From contig OZ024889.1 in assembly GCA_964017195.1 (NCBI GenBank), positions 59,357,858 through 59,421,857 of the forward strand: a stretch of 64,000 bases of DNA. Direction: 5' to 3'. The notes beneath the pieces were generated by a model. That model ran no database searches and was not told where the DNA came from. It saw nothing but the letters and a program-made list of their open reading frames with translations. This document shows positions 50,077 to 63,964 of the stretch, one piece after another. Both the position numbers and the translations under genes were made by a program. The first letter of the stretch is position 1, and the number at the start of each line of letters is the position of its first letter. Origin of the DNA: Siderastrea radians. Lineage: Eukaryota; Cnidaria; Anthozoa; Scleractinia; Rhizangiidae.

Positions 50077-52104
50077 CTGCCACATATATTACATAACGGG
50101 TCGCGAAGAACCTGACCCTCAACTAACAAGGAAACCGGATTAAACCAGTTTCTTCCGGACTTCTACGGGACACTGCAACCTCTAACCTCACACGCCGTCT
50201 TTAGGTCGCTTTGTTGGTAAATTGCAGCCAAACTGTGACCAAAAAGGAAGTCGTGGAGTTTCTATTCAGCGCGCTGCCGCACACAATCGGAACGCCTGGA
50301 ACAGGCTAGCCAAATTCAAACATCGAATTTGAAATACGACAGTCGTTTTATTTCAGTTTGTCCCAGTTGACGTCTTTCAAAGGACTCTGCCACGGGAATT
50401 TTTCCGTTTTGGGGCGAAAAATGTGCTGAAATTTACATTGAACGGAATACTCCTAGAACGTCAAGAGAAGGGAAGCCTGATGTTTTCAATTTACAGTCCA
50501 TGTCTATCCTAGCGATCCGCAGCCAAACACATTTAATTATAGTCTCAGAGAACTGGTAAAGTAGTTTTAAACGTAACGCAACCAGTATTTTTGGGTTTCC
50601 TCTGATTGGAATTTGTCTCAGTTAAGCTTTTCAAAGTTATCTTAAAAAATTGGTTACAGTGTCCCTTTAGGAAGGTGCAAACTTACAGTAATACTTACTT
50701 CGACGAAAGTATTTAGAGTGAAATCAAAATTTCTTGGCCGAAACTACAATGTTGGATCATTTGTATGTGTAACAATTTTCACAGCGCATACCGGAAACCT
50801 TGGAAAATCGCTTGCACGAGGCTCGCGCACAACCCCGACCCCAGGATCTTCTCCCGGGGAAGGATTCACAAAGCTGTCCCAAGTAAAGATGAATTCTAAG
50901 TATTGTTTTGCAAAGGTGTCCTAAGTAAAGATGAATCCTAAGTATTGTTTTTTTAACAAAAGACTTTTGTTTTCTAACAATACATAGGACATATCTTACC
51001 TGAGGAGGGCTTCATGAATCCAGCCGCCGGTTAAAAATGGCTTGCGGAGAAACCCCTGAGAAAGGCTGCCAAAATACCCCAAAACACCTGGAGTGTTTTG
51101 ACGCGTGAAACAATTAAAATACTCCGTGTCATTTGAATAACGGTTTTAGACTGCAAGAAAACAAATGTTTGCCATCCACTGAAAATAAGGTAAGTGAACG
51201 CCATTTGATCGTGTCACACAGTAAAATCTCCAACCGCCCTTTTCAACGCAGAGAAGGCCCTGGTGACGAGAAAAGCACACATTTTGGTGCATGACCGCAC
51301 CACTGAGCATGGTGCGATGTGTTCATATCAAATATGTGTCAAAAATGCGCAGTGAAACGAACAACAAAAATCTGGCCAACCCGTACACAAACAAAGAGAT
51401 AACAAAGTACCGGGTAGGCCCATGCTCTGTTATCCAAATAACAAATGGGGAGATAGCTAGGCTGGTGAAGTACCCCTCAGCAAAAATAATCCCGTTAAAA
51501 ATGTATCAACTTTTTCATGCCCCTCCTTCCAACTTAATTTCAAGCGACTTAAATGGGGTGTAAAACTGGAGTCAGTTGCACCTATAACAGCCCATGTTCG
51601 ATAATTTTGACCTGGCACAAAGGCTTTTCTGCATCAATTCTCTTGCGGAAATTTAAAGACAAAAGAATCTTGGAAAATTTGCAACTAGTGGCAAAAGAAC
51701 GTGGGCTATTATGAAGGGCGAATAGTGAAGACAAGTCATGGGGTAGATAAAGATCCCCCCTGAAAGCATTTAATTTTATTTCAAGGATTTTGGATTAAAT
51801 ACAAAGATCATTGCTGATGTAAATGGACTTTCGTTTTGGAGCTTCTGACAAAAACAATGACTTCATCAACTCAACTCATTACGCCTCACTACATTTAGTC
51901 AAATGAAGTCATTTTCTTGCAGGCAATAGATAAAAGGCAATAGAAACAAAACCCACTGTATTTTTGGGTCCAGAGCTTCTCATTGAAATGAGCGGAAAGG
52001 GGCATGATTTAAAAACTGCATTTACTGTAGAAATAATATCATGTTTCGATAGTCAACATGAATGGGAAAAGGTTTTAGTATTTTAATCCATTATTTATTC
52101 ACCC

Positions 52105-52632
52105 TACAGAGTAGGCTTCTGCTAACTTAACAGATGAAACATCTGTCCTGTCCCATTTCTGGTGCGCTGCCTAAAGATGAAACATCTGGGCAACTACAAG
52201 CTTCCACCTACTCTGCAATGTTAAACTTACAAATTGGAGTTAAAAATTTCCAAGTTTACCTAATTGAATTTTGTATTCATTTCCTACATGACATCCCTAT
52301 AATTTTCTACAGTAGAGAGTCTAGAAAAGGGGTTATTTCAAAAAGGAGCCCTAGCAATGATTTAGTTTTGTGATCCGTTATCATGTAGTTGTTCAGCCCA
52401 CAGAGTAGGTTTCTGCTAACTTAACAGATGAAACATCTGTCCTGTCCCGTTTCCGGTGTGCTGCCTAAAGATGAAACATCTGGGCAACTACAAGCTTCCA
52501 CCTACTCTGCAATTTAAAACTTTGACTTACAAATTGGAATTCAGACTTTACCTATTTGCTTTTGTGCACATACCACTCCTCTACGGTTTGAGAGTTTGAA
52601 AAAGGGGTCATTTCAAAAAGGAGCCCTAGCAA
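52105..52632. repeat. Duplicated ~250-bp unit, period about 294 bp
   Basis: ACAGAGTAGG...TAACAGATGAAACATCTGTCCTGTCCC...CTACAAGCTTCCACCTACTCTG occurs at 52105 and 52399. Both copies continue to TTTCAAAAAGGAGCCCTAGCAA. Each is bounded by opposed AGAGTAGG/CCTACTCT, so it may be a SINE- or MITE-like unit. Confidence 0.7.
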
Positions 52633-54642
52633 CAAAAGCAGACACAGTGATTTTGCTTCCCATTTGCACTTATAGTAAGAGTACATATTACTGGTTTTAT
52701 AACTAGTTATTTTATAATCTCAAGTCACATACTCTACAAAGTGAAATACCAGATTCATGCGTTGGAGGTGATCACAAATTAAAACTAATCAAATTTGATT
52801 AGTCAAGTACTTGATTTGGTTTGGGAAATGGGTTGAACTGATTACTAGTCAGCACTCAAACACTTTTCTGGAATTAATATTGTGTCAATAAGAAATGCCT
52901 AATTGCTCTGATTGGTGCCAGGCATATCCTTATTGGCTAATTTATTATCTAACAGCAGTTCATGCAGGCTAGGTGTGTTATCATAGTTGAAAGACAGAAA
53001 ATCCCTACACCTAGTCTGGGAAAAGATGTTTTTGCTGTAGACTAAGTTGGATTTCATCAGCTCAGAAGCTTGGGCGCACCGTATGAAAGTTTAGTGATAG
53101 CCGGCAAAATCAACTAAAAGTCCCTGCTTTGAATTTTTTTAACATTTCTATGTTCATTTCGCTAGTTCGAGACTTAGTAGTACGGGCTGCGCATGTCCTT
53201 AATTCTACTTATCATTGCAGTAGACTAAAATATTGTTTCAAGAAAGCATCCTGTTTTGCCACAGCCTGGTCATTATCATAAGTTAGTTAGTTTGTTTGTT
53301 TATTTGTTTTTGTTTTTGTTTTTTTTTGTTCTGCTTTTTACCAACTGCTCTTGATCATGAGTTATCATCATTTATTTCTTGTGACAACAGCAAACACAAA
53401 CTGGCAAAAGATGTGTCATCTTGGCAGCCCTGCTAATAAAAGATGTGTCATCTTAAGAGCAGGAATGGTTGCTAATGACACAAAGAAACAAATATTCTTT
53501 AATTGAGTTTCAACTCTTGCATATTTTTTTCTCAAACATTACTGCTGAGAGAGTGGAGAAGACTCATTACAAAGAGAGATTGGCCTGTATTAATTACGTT
53601 ATGGACTGGCAAAATGAAAATAGAAATAAAATTTCATATATCTTTCCAAATCACAGTTAATATTAGTGGCAAAAAAACTCATCATCTCAGTGGACAGTCC
53701 TTCTACAAAAGGAAGTGTCTCTATTGTCTGACTTAATTGTTATAGACCAAAAAAGCAAAGCCAAAAAACATTGATTTCGTCTCATTCTTTCCTTAGCATC
53801 CTAGTTCAATCAGACCTCATAAATAAATTGATGTGGATTAGATGAAATTCTTTAAATAAAATTCTGTATCCAACTTGCCATGCAATGCTGTTTTTCCCTC
53901 CAAAATTTTGCTTTCATGAAGCACTGATTGAAGCTGATACAAAATATCTAGAAAAGTGTTGTCCCTGTAGTAAACTGTCCAGCTCTTTCAAATATTTACC
54001 AGTGCCATGGATGGTAGTTGACAAAGGCAAGAAATCTGAAAACGACAAGGTTGAGAAGGTCATTTGTAACACTTGCACAATGTAAATGAAATTCACTTAA
54101 TGAGAAGAGCTTGTTTTATTACAATCAGAGATTGAAAGGGATAGGATCACTGGCCAAAGAGACACCTTGTGTGGGACATAAAACTGTGTACATCAGGTAA
54201 AACCACCCAATAGATTGAGAAATATGTTTTGTGAACAAGATTAACAGGAACAAAATTCACCTTTAATCCATCAAACTCTTTTCAAGTATGTCATCATAGT
54301 GAAATGGTGGGGTTAGGGAAACTGTGGTGCTGCGTCGGTGGGGACGTGAAACACAAAATTGAAAGTTGGTGGCCAATTTACCTTATCAACTCAGTTGATA
54401 AATCCAATTATTAGCATAAATGGTGTTTTGTCATGAATGATTGTTTGGACAATCTAACAACCTTGCGCATTACCCTCTGACATACCAACTGCCAAAAGGG
54501 GTTGACGTACTAAATACATGTAGCACTCTTGCCAGAAAGAGTTTCCCTTAGAGTTTTGTTTTAAGCCTTAGGCATTATATGGATGTATACTAGGCTTTGA
54601 TATAATATGCACATACATGTACCAGCTGCTGAAATAATGATG

Positions 54643-54702
<60 letters not shown>
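54643..54702. repeat. (AAT)n microsatellite
   Basis: About 20 uninterrupted ATA/AAT triplets. The poly-Ile reading frame across it is an artefact. Confidence 0.95.
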
Positions 54703-54706
<4 letters not shown>

Positions 54707-54803
54707 TTACGTACAGCAGCAACAACAACATACACTGTATACCTCAAATAGCTAGGGAACCAATCAGAATACAGTCGAAATTCTTCTTGTGACCACTCTC
54801 ATA

Positions 54804-55929
54804 AGGGATGGTTCACAATTTATGTAGAGGTAGGGCTATGGTGATTTTAGATTTTTTCCCTTGCATTTTTTGAAAGCCCTCCCCCCATTATTTGGTGTGT
54901 GTTTTTCCCTGGCCCTCCTCATTGCATAACCCACAACCGTAAGCAAAATATCATGACCCCCCCCCCCCCCTCCTCCACCACCACCACCCAAAACACCCTG
55001 ATTGACTAAAACAAGGCATTTTTAGTCTCACAATTAACCACATAATGACAATTGTTTAATAAGCAACACTAGTAATTAGTTTATTGAGAATGAAAAACTT
55101 AAATTTATCAAACTGATGATAAGCATTAATAAAAGGATACACCTTACATTCACCACAGTCTTCTAAACCAGCTAAAAATGGCCATTTAATTGGTTTGTTG
55201 AGGCATCATTCCATTAATATAATTTCACATGAAAAATACACACAGAATGCTCACATCATACAAATAGAATTTAGCTTTGTAGAATACCTTAAGGACGTAC
55301 AAATTAGGTTTAAAATACGATCTTGCAATGGAGTCAATTGTGGCCATTTTTAATGTGGTCTATACATGCTGTACAGCCAGTTATAAAGCAGTTAGTGGTT
55401 TGATAGCTTCACCACCAATTGGAATATACCGGTAAACGTAAGAACGTGGACTCTCCTCCGCAGAGGTGCCCGCTGGTATCCCATTAATAAAATTTTAAAT
55501 AAAAATTAAAAATTAATAGCACGGGGGACAATGGGAAGAGTAAAAGGCACGGTCTCCCTCCTCTTTCCCCATCCCCGCCTCTTAGAGACGCAAAGAGACC
55601 TCTGGAGAAGAGAGGAACATGGAATTATAAAGAAATGTTCTGAGAAAGCAAGCATCAGCGTGAGTTTATTATTCATTGACATCGACTGTTACTTTGTATT
55701 TATAAGCTCCAGCTATACTAGAACTTCATTTACAGATCCTTCTGCTAAATATTGGTAAACGGATGGTGGCGGTTTTTTATTTATGGAATTTTTTGAATGG
55801 TCCCCCCTTATACCTTCTTTCACATTGGGAGAAATTTTCGATAGCCCCCCCCCCCCAAACCTAAAAGGAAAAATCATACCCCGCTAAAAAACACAATAGC
55901 CCCCTCTACATAAATTATGAACCCTCCCT
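54804..55929. mobile_element. Non-autonomous element with ~26-bp imperfect terminal inverted repeats
   Basis: GGATGGTTCACAATTTATGTAGAGG at the left is opposed by CCTCTACATAAATTATGAACCCTCCC at the right. The subterminal regions contain long C-runs. No transposase is present. Confidence 0.6.
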
Positions 55930-56319
55930 AAGTGAACAGCTCTAGTTACAACAAGCATAGTGAAACCCTGTTTGAATTGTCACTTAAACTCTGTAATGAA
56001 AAGCTCTCATAAGCAATTGTTCCCATAACCAACTGCGACCACTTTGTTGAATTTCTGACTGGTCTTATTCTTTGTTTCTTATAATTGCTTGAAGATGACC
56101 ACTCAGTCAACACTTAAATAAAACTACTCACTTCTTGAGCTAATTCAGAGTAGTACATAGCATAAGTGCTAATGGTTGTTGACTTGTACATGTACATGTA
56201 CAGTGTATATATGCAATCCTCTTCTATAAACAAAATATTTAATATTTACATAAAAATCTGCAGCGACCACCCTCCATTGTTTCACCACGTGGTTCTTTTA
56301 CAAGAGCCCCTTCTCATTA

Positions 56320-56583
56320 GACTACAAGCAGTCTCTCTTTCCGCTCAGGGTAGTCAAGCGAAACAAGCGAGCAAGAGTGGACGAAAATAGCCTGCTGCAT
56401 TGTTACGTGACAAGCCAAGTGTAGCAAGCTGCAAATCGCCTGCTGCATTGATACACCCGGCTCACTACACTCACGTATCAACGTGGCAGGCAATTTTTTC
56501 GCGTGTCACGTAACAATTCGTGCTTGCTTGCTTGTTCGTTTGGCACGACTATCCCTGAGTGGAAAGAGAGACTGCTTGTAGTC
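56320..56583. mobile_element. Small MITE with ~36-bp terminal inverted repeats
   Basis: GACTACAAGCAGTCTCTCTTTCC...CAGGGTAGTC is opposed by GACTATCCCTGAGTGGAAAGAGAGACTGCTTGTAGTC. The inner part also has AAGCAAGC-type motifs in both orientations and GTTACGTGAC opposed to GTCACGTAAC. Confidence 0.65.
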
Positions 56584-56900
56584 GTAATTAAGCGACCAGC
56601 TCTGGTTGCAACCACTTTTCTGAATTCTCGAGGTGGTCGCTTATGAGAGCTTTGACTGTAATGAAACCTGTAATATTCACAGTAGATTATATCTATGAAA
56701 AGCAGTGACATGACTTCTTGTGCAATTTGAGATACGATTGGCGATATTCCTAAAAAAAAATTGTGGTTCTCAAATTGTCTTACACCGTTTGCATTCAATT
56801 ACTGTAGCTTCTTACACAAACATAAATGCAAACTTACAAGAAGACTTATTCTCCATCTTTGCTGGAGCCTATCGATTGTCCACAATCAATAACGTTCCCT

Positions 56901-57371
56901 AATGTACCGGTCAAATTGAAGCTTCAACATCCCCCCCTGGGCATACCCCAGGCATTTGACTGTGCATCATGCATGGAGAGGGGGGAATTTGAACGTTGCC
57001 TTGGAAGGGTGGTGAATTTGAACCAAATTTATCTCTTGTTCTAGCCTAATACGCCTGTGAGTTTTTTCGTTTTTTACAGGGTTTGATGGATTTCTAGGAT
57101 GGAATTTCGCCTTTGTTAGTGAATAACTCTCTCAAAATGGTCTTTAAAAGAAGTTTGAAGGTGTCTTTACGGCATATCTCTCTCTGAAAACCGTGAACAG
57201 AAGACGAAATTTTGTCTTTGAGAAGGGGTATTTCAGTACTAATTGGTGGGGCATTTGAACGGCTTTATTGCCCCGAGGGGAGGAATTTGAACAAGCCAAT
57301 CGTCAAAAGTTCAAATGCCCGGGGGGGGGAAGGGGGGAGGATGTTGAAGCTTCAGTTTGGCTGGTACATTA
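56901..57371. mobile_element. MITE with terminal AATGTACCGGTCAAATTGAAGC repeats
   Basis: AATGTACC..TCAAATTGAAGCTTCAACATCC at the left is opposed by GGATGTTGAAGCTTCAGTTTGGCTGGTACATT at the right. The interior is G/C-run rich with no coding. Confidence 0.65.
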
Positions 57372-57458
57372 TATTAGGCCCTTTCGACCTAGAAAAGCCC
57401 AAGATGATATTAATAGGATCAACAGTCAAATACAAAATAAAGTAGTTTGTTAACTTAC

Positions 57459-57591
57459 CAGTTTCAACAGCGATACATTGGTACGTGACTGATGAATTCC
57501 CTTTTTCTTCTCGGATAAGACATGTGGACATTTGCTGAAGACCGGGGCTGATGATCCAAGTAGAAACGAGGGCTACCCGTATAGCTTCCAT
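57459..57591 (-). CDS. Candidate first coding exon of a host gene
   Basis: On - an ATG (57591) opens 44 codons beginning MEAIRVALVSTWIISPGLQQ and ending SVTYQCIAVET. It stops at a strong GTAAGT donor, leaving phase 1. The region just upstream lacks repeats and is relatively G+C-rich with a CpG-containing leader, fitting a promoter/first exon. No later exon was identified leftwards and the family is unknown. Confidence 0.35.
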
Positions 57592-58804
57592 TTTGCTAAA
57601 ACTGCCCTGTGGGAAAGGCTATTTTCGTACGCTGGGTGAACCCTGATACATCCGAAAGTAAGAACCAGCGCCGTCTTCGTTTTACGAGGAACAAGGAACG
57701 TACAAAACTATAAAATATACCTATAGCCGTAGCCCTTGCCTTCACAACAGTGCAAATCCGCGCGACAATCCGCGCCAAAATTCATCAAGTCCCGCGCTAT
57801 GTTCGCCCGTGATACTTTTGGACAGTTGTAGTTGTGAAATTTCCGGACTCCCCCGGGGCCAGGCAAATCGAAGGAATCGGTGGCATGAATTTGTTAGTAT
57901 TCACAGAATAGGTTTAACTTGATTTTTCCTTCTTGAAAAAAGGATAGGGAACTTTGTTCAATTCGCTACTCTTTGAAAGGGGTGAATTATGAAATTTCTG
58001 AGCAAACTGAGTTTGTGCTTATCGTCCCTCCCCTCCCCAACCCTCTCTTTCCAAGTTAGCCGTTGTTGAATTATACTATGCGCGCGCAGCCCGAATTGGT
58101 AGGCGGTTATTTCAAGTTGAAATGGAAGGACTTCGTTTTATTTTGTAAGAAAATGGTAGAAAATAGCGAGGTTCACCTTGCGAAAGCAGTTCAGAGAGGT
58201 CAGAATCAAGAGCCAGAAGCCGGCAGGTCTGCAAGAAAGTGTTTCACAATGTTCTGGCGACTCCAGGGTTGACACTGGAACATGGAACAACCAATGTAGA
58301 CTTTCAAGGTTAGTGTGAATTGTATTCCATGATTTCGAATTCCCGTAACCTCAAACGGTTTCTTTAAAAACCAGAGTGAGTCATTAATACTTAACAAATT
58401 GTACAGCTCGCTATTTGCGTTTTAAACAAGCGGTGATTTGGTGCAACTACAGGACGTGTGAATTACTGTATGAGCGTACATGGCGTACGTGCATACATGT
58501 ACAGTTTTTATGCGAGCATTTGTATGAGACCCCTTCCATTGGCAGGCTAAAAGAGAGTATTAAGACTTACTTTGAAAGAAAACTCGCGTTTTAGCGTTGT
58601 TAAGCCTTTCATTTAGACTGAATATTACAAAGTACTCCTCAGTTACTGTTTACCAGGTACAATATTATATGTTTTGAATTATCATGTTTACACATTATTT
58701 TAATTTCATAATGTGAGATCTTTATGCCTTAAGAACTGCCTTAAGAAATTAGTTCTTAGTTTTGAGGGGTTCTTTTAAAGCATTTTGTATGAACCGATTT
58801 TACT

Positions 58805-59939
58805 TAGCCTGCGAGCAGGCTCACTAAGTGTGTTATTCGTGCAAGTATTTTGGCGCCGGAAGTCGGCGAGTGAAGCGAGCCGGTGAGAGGAATGGGGCGA
58901 GGAAAAGTGAGCCTGCACAAAAGCCGTTGAAATTTGAATTCCACCCCTGTGAGGTGACAAGTCTCAACTGTCAAGGTATCAAATCTCTAACCAATACAAG
59001 CGAAGCAAAATGTAAACAAACACAACAGCAGATTTTCACACTTGAGAGGATCGAGTTCTTTATGAATGTGCCAGAATAGCGCAAAAGAAAATTATAAACA
59101 CAGTTGACAATTTTCGCCACGTTTAAATGTGTTCTACTCAAAACCAGTATGGAACTAGGAATCCTCGAGAAATCAAATCGCAAAGGCATCTGTGCTGATG
59201 ACTCAGAATCGATGCGCAAGAACACATAAGAAGTTTAAAATATCGAACTCCAGGGACATGAAACTTGCAGTTACAAAGAGTATAGAGCCGCTACCGCAGA
59301 AGACTTCACCCTTACATGATGCGTTGCAAACATCTGTAAACAGGAACAAGCAATACCATCTTCCCACAATAGCAAGTAACCAATCTCGGTGTAACAAAGA
59401 CTGCAAGATAATGACAATGGCATGGTCAAATAAAAATTAATGGTACAGATCCTGTCATTTCGGAGATCCCAAGAAGAGAAGCTTGAAAACTACCACGCAC
59501 TAAAAGCAGGCTGCAACAACCGAAATAAACATGGCCAATATTCTAAAAAATGACACAAAACCGTAATCGCTAGCCAGACGCAACCAGTTGAGTCACATTA
59601 AAAGATTGAATTGATTGAAAAACCGATAGACTCTGAGCACTCCTATTTTCCTTCTTGCTAAAACTAGGAGAAGAAAGAGACTGCTCACAGTCTGAAGGCA
59701 ACAAACAATAACACCACCTTGCTTGTTATTTGTCACAATAATAAAGTCTGTCATCGCGTGTCATTTCAAACTAATCAGAATGCTGCGTTCGTGGACGAAC
59801 AAGGAGAATTCAAAATTCAATGGCTTTTGTGCAGGCTCACTTTCCCTCGCCCCATTCTCGCCGGCTCGCTTTGCACTCCAACTTCCGCCGCCAAGATACT
59901 CGTGCGAATAACACACTAAGTGAGCCTGCTCGCAGGCTA
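58805..59939. mobile_element. Mutator-like fold-back element, 1.1 kb
   Basis: TAGCCTGCGAGCAGGCTCACTTAGTGTG-type ends are inverted at both borders. The arms of about 135 bp match (GGCGCCGGAAGT..., GGGGCGAG...). The 9-bp GATTTTACT is duplicated at 58796-58804 and 59940-59948. No transposase is present. Confidence 0.8.
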
Positions 59940-60797
59940 GATTTTACTTAGCTTTGTATATACTTAATGTTATTTTTTATTATTTTTCACAACTCCACAA
60001 GCTGCAGAGCTTGAATTTTAATCGTGGTGAAAAAAAGGCTGTCTGTCTGTCTATCTGTTATTCTTGGTACAGTTTGAATTATCATTAGTGAAAAAAAATG
60101 GTGCTTGATCCTGACATATTGAATCAAAACAAATCAGGTTTCTTTCACAGGATCCAAAATTTATGTAAGCCACAAACTTTTGACTCCATCACGGAATCTT
60201 TATTAAGTTGAATTATCATGTTTATACACTGAATTTCATAATGTGAGATCTTTATGCTTAGTACAGTTTGCAAGTGATGGCATTTTCGGCAGATCTTCAA
60301 GCGCTGTACCATTGCGAGTGATCACATTTGCACCAGTTGATTAAATAATGTGTTTTGGCATTGTTTTGCATTATTGTGTTTACACATTTGCTTTCACAAG
60401 CAGTGTTCTCCAGAGATTTTGGAGTAGCCAGCCCCAAATTGAAAGTAGCCGGCAGCTGGCAATCGAGTGCCCGAGGGGCACGAGCCTCTAGGGGGGTCCG
60501 GGCGCATGCCCCCCCGGAGAATTTTTAAAGAAATCTGGCCCGGAGATGCAATCTGGGGCATTTTGAGGCCAATAAGAACAGGAAAAATTGAAGTCAGTTT
60601 TGGTCAGTTTGTCTCTTGTTTTTGTGGAAAAGTGCACAATCAAGGAGAATCCTACTTGAGAGCAATGCACATGATCATTTATTTTCGTAAACTATTGTTA
60701 AAAAATGCAAATGCTTGTTACATTGATTCCAGGGTATTTATTTATAAATTATCGTCACACATCCTGCTATGCTATTATGTCTTTGTTCACAAGGAAA

Positions 60798-63700
60798 TCA
60801 TTTTAAGTTCTTTAAATGAATAAGCAATAATAAGCAAAGTATGTCATACACCAGGTGGACACCAATGTCAACCTTTGCAGCAGGGTGGTAGAGACTGGCT
60901 TCATGGTCTGATCCTCCAACCATTGGGAGCTTCCTGACAGATGGCAGATTTCTGAAATGGGTTTTTCTCCAGACTTTTGTGGCTTCTGTTAGCATGGTTT
61001 TGCACTCTTCAGACTGGTGGGAAGGACCATTCAGTGTAATTTGCAGGAGGCTGGAGAACATGTCATTCTTGAGGCGACTTCTCAACCTTGTTTTCACCCT
61101 TTTCACTGCACTTGCACCTCGCTCCACTACTGCATTAGACATGGGCTGGGTCAGGCAAATCTGGGCAGCATCCACAATGTGAGGGAAGTTGATACGATGA
61201 GAGGCCTGCTCTTTAACAACTTTCCTGAGAATAAACTCAGTGGGCGAAAGGTCATCGTTTCCTCGGAGAACAGTGGAGGGTACCTTCCATGATGACATCA
61301 GGTACTTGAAGTTGTGCTACTGTGCAAGAGTGTGTTCTTTGTCAAACTGAAACTGCTTGCACAGCACCCCTACACCGTCTACACCATACGCCTTGGAAGG
61401 CATGTTGGATCGAAGATGGAAAATGCTTCAAGAACAGGTGCTGCTTCTTGAAATCTTCTATCCAAGTTCACTTCAAGGGCAGTTGTGTAGCTGACTACAA
61501 GGTTGTCGAGGAATGCTCGGACCTGACCATCCTCACTCAATTCCAGCTCTAGAGAAGCATAATCTCCACCTGGTTGAATGGCTTTCTGCAACTCAGAGAC
61601 AAGGTTAAGGGAAGACCGGATGTCAGCAATCCTTAATTTGGTGCTTTGTAGTGCAGGTCTGATGGAGGTGTAGCATGTGTGGTCTTTCTGGAACAGTTTG
61701 CTTAGAGTGTTGATGTGGGGAAGAACTGCATTCATCAAGAGCATGGTGCCAACAAACTTTGTGTTATTCATTCTCTGGAGGAGACCTTGAGCTGTGGCAT
61801 CAGTATCCTTGAACTGCCTCAGTGTCTGCATTAGTGCAACAAGGTTACGGCAGATGCTTGAAACACTTTGCCCTGTCGAAAGCCACCTAGTCCTGCATGC
61901 TCTTTGTATCTTCACTGCCAGAGACTTGGACAGCTTCTTCTGTTTTGCTGGGTTTTCATTAGCAAGCTTGATCTTCTGCAGTGCAACACACACCTTAACA
62001 AATGCAGAACAGCGTTTTGGAAATTCCAGCCATTTCCACAACTGGCAAAGGGTAAATTCAATAGTTTGAACGTACTTCACAGTGTCATTAGCGTCACTGC
62101 ATGCCAAGGCAAGCCTGTGGCTAATGCAATGACTACGCACCATGATTTTGCATACTTTTTGAAGCCTGGCACCAACACCATTATGCTTGCCAGTCATAAC
62201 GCTAGCACCATCAGACCCAAAACCACAAACAAATGCAAGATTCAGGCCAGAGGCTTTCAGCTCGTCAGTGATGATCCTTGTGATGGTCTCAGAATCTGCC
62301 GATTCTGATATCTCAAGGACATCCTTCACTTCAAGGAAATCAAAGTGTGGCTTTGCTTCCTCATCAACGTAACCGATGTAGACTAACAGCTGCTCGATGG
62401 TGGCACAATCTGTCACTTCATCGACTAAGATGCTAAACCACTTGGTATCTTTAATCCGTTGGATTAGCTTCTCCTTGATGAGTTGTCCGAGGAGGAGGCG
62501 CATCTCCCGCTGGCTTCGTTCACTCGTGTTTTTAAAGTCGTTCATCTCTGTGACACCAATATGTTTTTGCAAATCAATCAAGGAGAGTAACTTCCTGTTT
62601 GCCACTTCTTCCTTTCCAAGCCAGTAAGAAGTAAGGAAGGCATTGTAAGTGATCTTGTCAGTGACTCCATGAGCCACCTTGTGCTGCTGAGCAAGAGATG
62701 AATTTCTTCTCTCCAGCTCACAGAGGATGGTAGAGACGTGTCCACTGGCTTTTGCATGGTCACTAACAGCACTGTGTTTGAAGTTGGTGGATGGTGCTAG
62801 GTTGAAGGTGTTTTGTTTGTTGAACTTGTTCTTGGTGTTATGAACACGGCACAGTAGGCAGAACATCCCTTCTCCTTCACAGTATGCCAACCACCACATA
62901 CCTAGAGAATAATAAGAGACCTCTTGTAAAAAGCCAAACCGCAAATCATCAAAGACAATGGGTTTCCTTTAATCATGCAACTAGTTAGGTACAATGGTTA
63001 AAGTGACATAAAGTGTATTTTATTTACCTGTTTTTTCACAGAAGGAAGTTTTCCTATCTGTCAGCCAAGTGTGTTTGAACATATCCACCCCTTTCTTCTT
63101 GCCTTCGTTTGCTTTTTTCTGGCTGTGAATTCGGACCTTTTCAGATTCAGGTAGGTCTGAGCATTTTCCAGAACAGGTGTAAAAGCTGTGCAGCTTCTTC
63201 TGTTCCATTGCATTTAAAAAATACTCCTGCAACAGAGCAATGGCCTGTGGTACTGGCAATGGATCTGACACTGTATGCTTGCTCGTCTCAAAGGAAAGGG
63301 AGCTACAGTCATCAGCAGTACTGCTGGAACATTCTTGTTGGTGCTGCTCATCGCTGGTTGTGTCCTCAGGAGACAGTTGCCGGGTGCACAACTCAGCTAC
63401 GGTCGTTTAATTTGGGGTAGGGAAAATATGACCTTTAGTATTTATTCACTGAAATATGTGGCTGCATTAATTGAGAAAGTTGAAATTTTTTATTTCACTT
63501 TTTTTTTCAAACTAATAGGAACAATTATTTAAATCACTCCTTTTGAAAAAACTCATTGCCGTGCGAACAGAAGAGATGCGAGGAGACTGGGTCCGTTTTC
63601 GTTATAACATGGCTGCCGTTTTCCTTGCTCCCGTGTTTACGGCCAAGCAAGAAGCCGTAAAACGCGAAGCCGTGAAAATTTGCCTTGGCTCTTTATCAAG

Positions 63701-63964
63701 ATGCTTCCTTCTTCAAATGATAAAAGTGTTCACAAATTTGAAAGTCGCCATGAAGTAAAATTATTTTGGACAAACTAGCGAATTTATCGACGCGCCATCA
63801 GCTGATCGAAAGGTAAAGTACACAAACTTAAACTCGGTAACGAAAAGCTTGGACTTACCAGTTACTGTTCGTTCCTTAGTTATTGTTGGTTCCTTCGAAA
63901 AAAATCTTGTTATTTTTCCTGTCTTTCCGTCTTTTAAATCTTCCGTGGGTTTTCGCTTTGACAT
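60798..63964 (-). pseudogene. Spliced hAT transposase-derived gene (TTF-type zinc finger, DUF4371-like), broken near the 3' end
   Basis: Four coding parts on -. Exon 1, 63964-63859, begins MSKRKPTEDLKDGKTGK and ends at a GTAAGT donor. Exon 2, 63396-63028, is Ser-rich, then has SFYTCSGKCSDLP and FKHTWLTDRKTSFCEKTG, with donor GTAAAT. Exon 3, 62901-61379, runs from MWWLAYCEGEGMFCLLC through the hAT catalytic core (WFSILVDEVTDCA, FGSDGASVMTGKHNG, ACRTRWLS). Phases match at both introns. Near 61400 the frame is lost and an in-frame TAG follows (about 61319-61321). The C-terminal dimerisation part (MSNAVVERGASAVKRVKTRLRS) continues in another frame at 61298-60798. Known relatives are ZMYM/ZNF862-like genes. 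Broken unless an unseen intron removes both lesions. Confidence 0.75.

Noticed and set aside
54607..54792. Poly-Ile frame
   Set aside because: Translation of an (AAT)n microsatellite.
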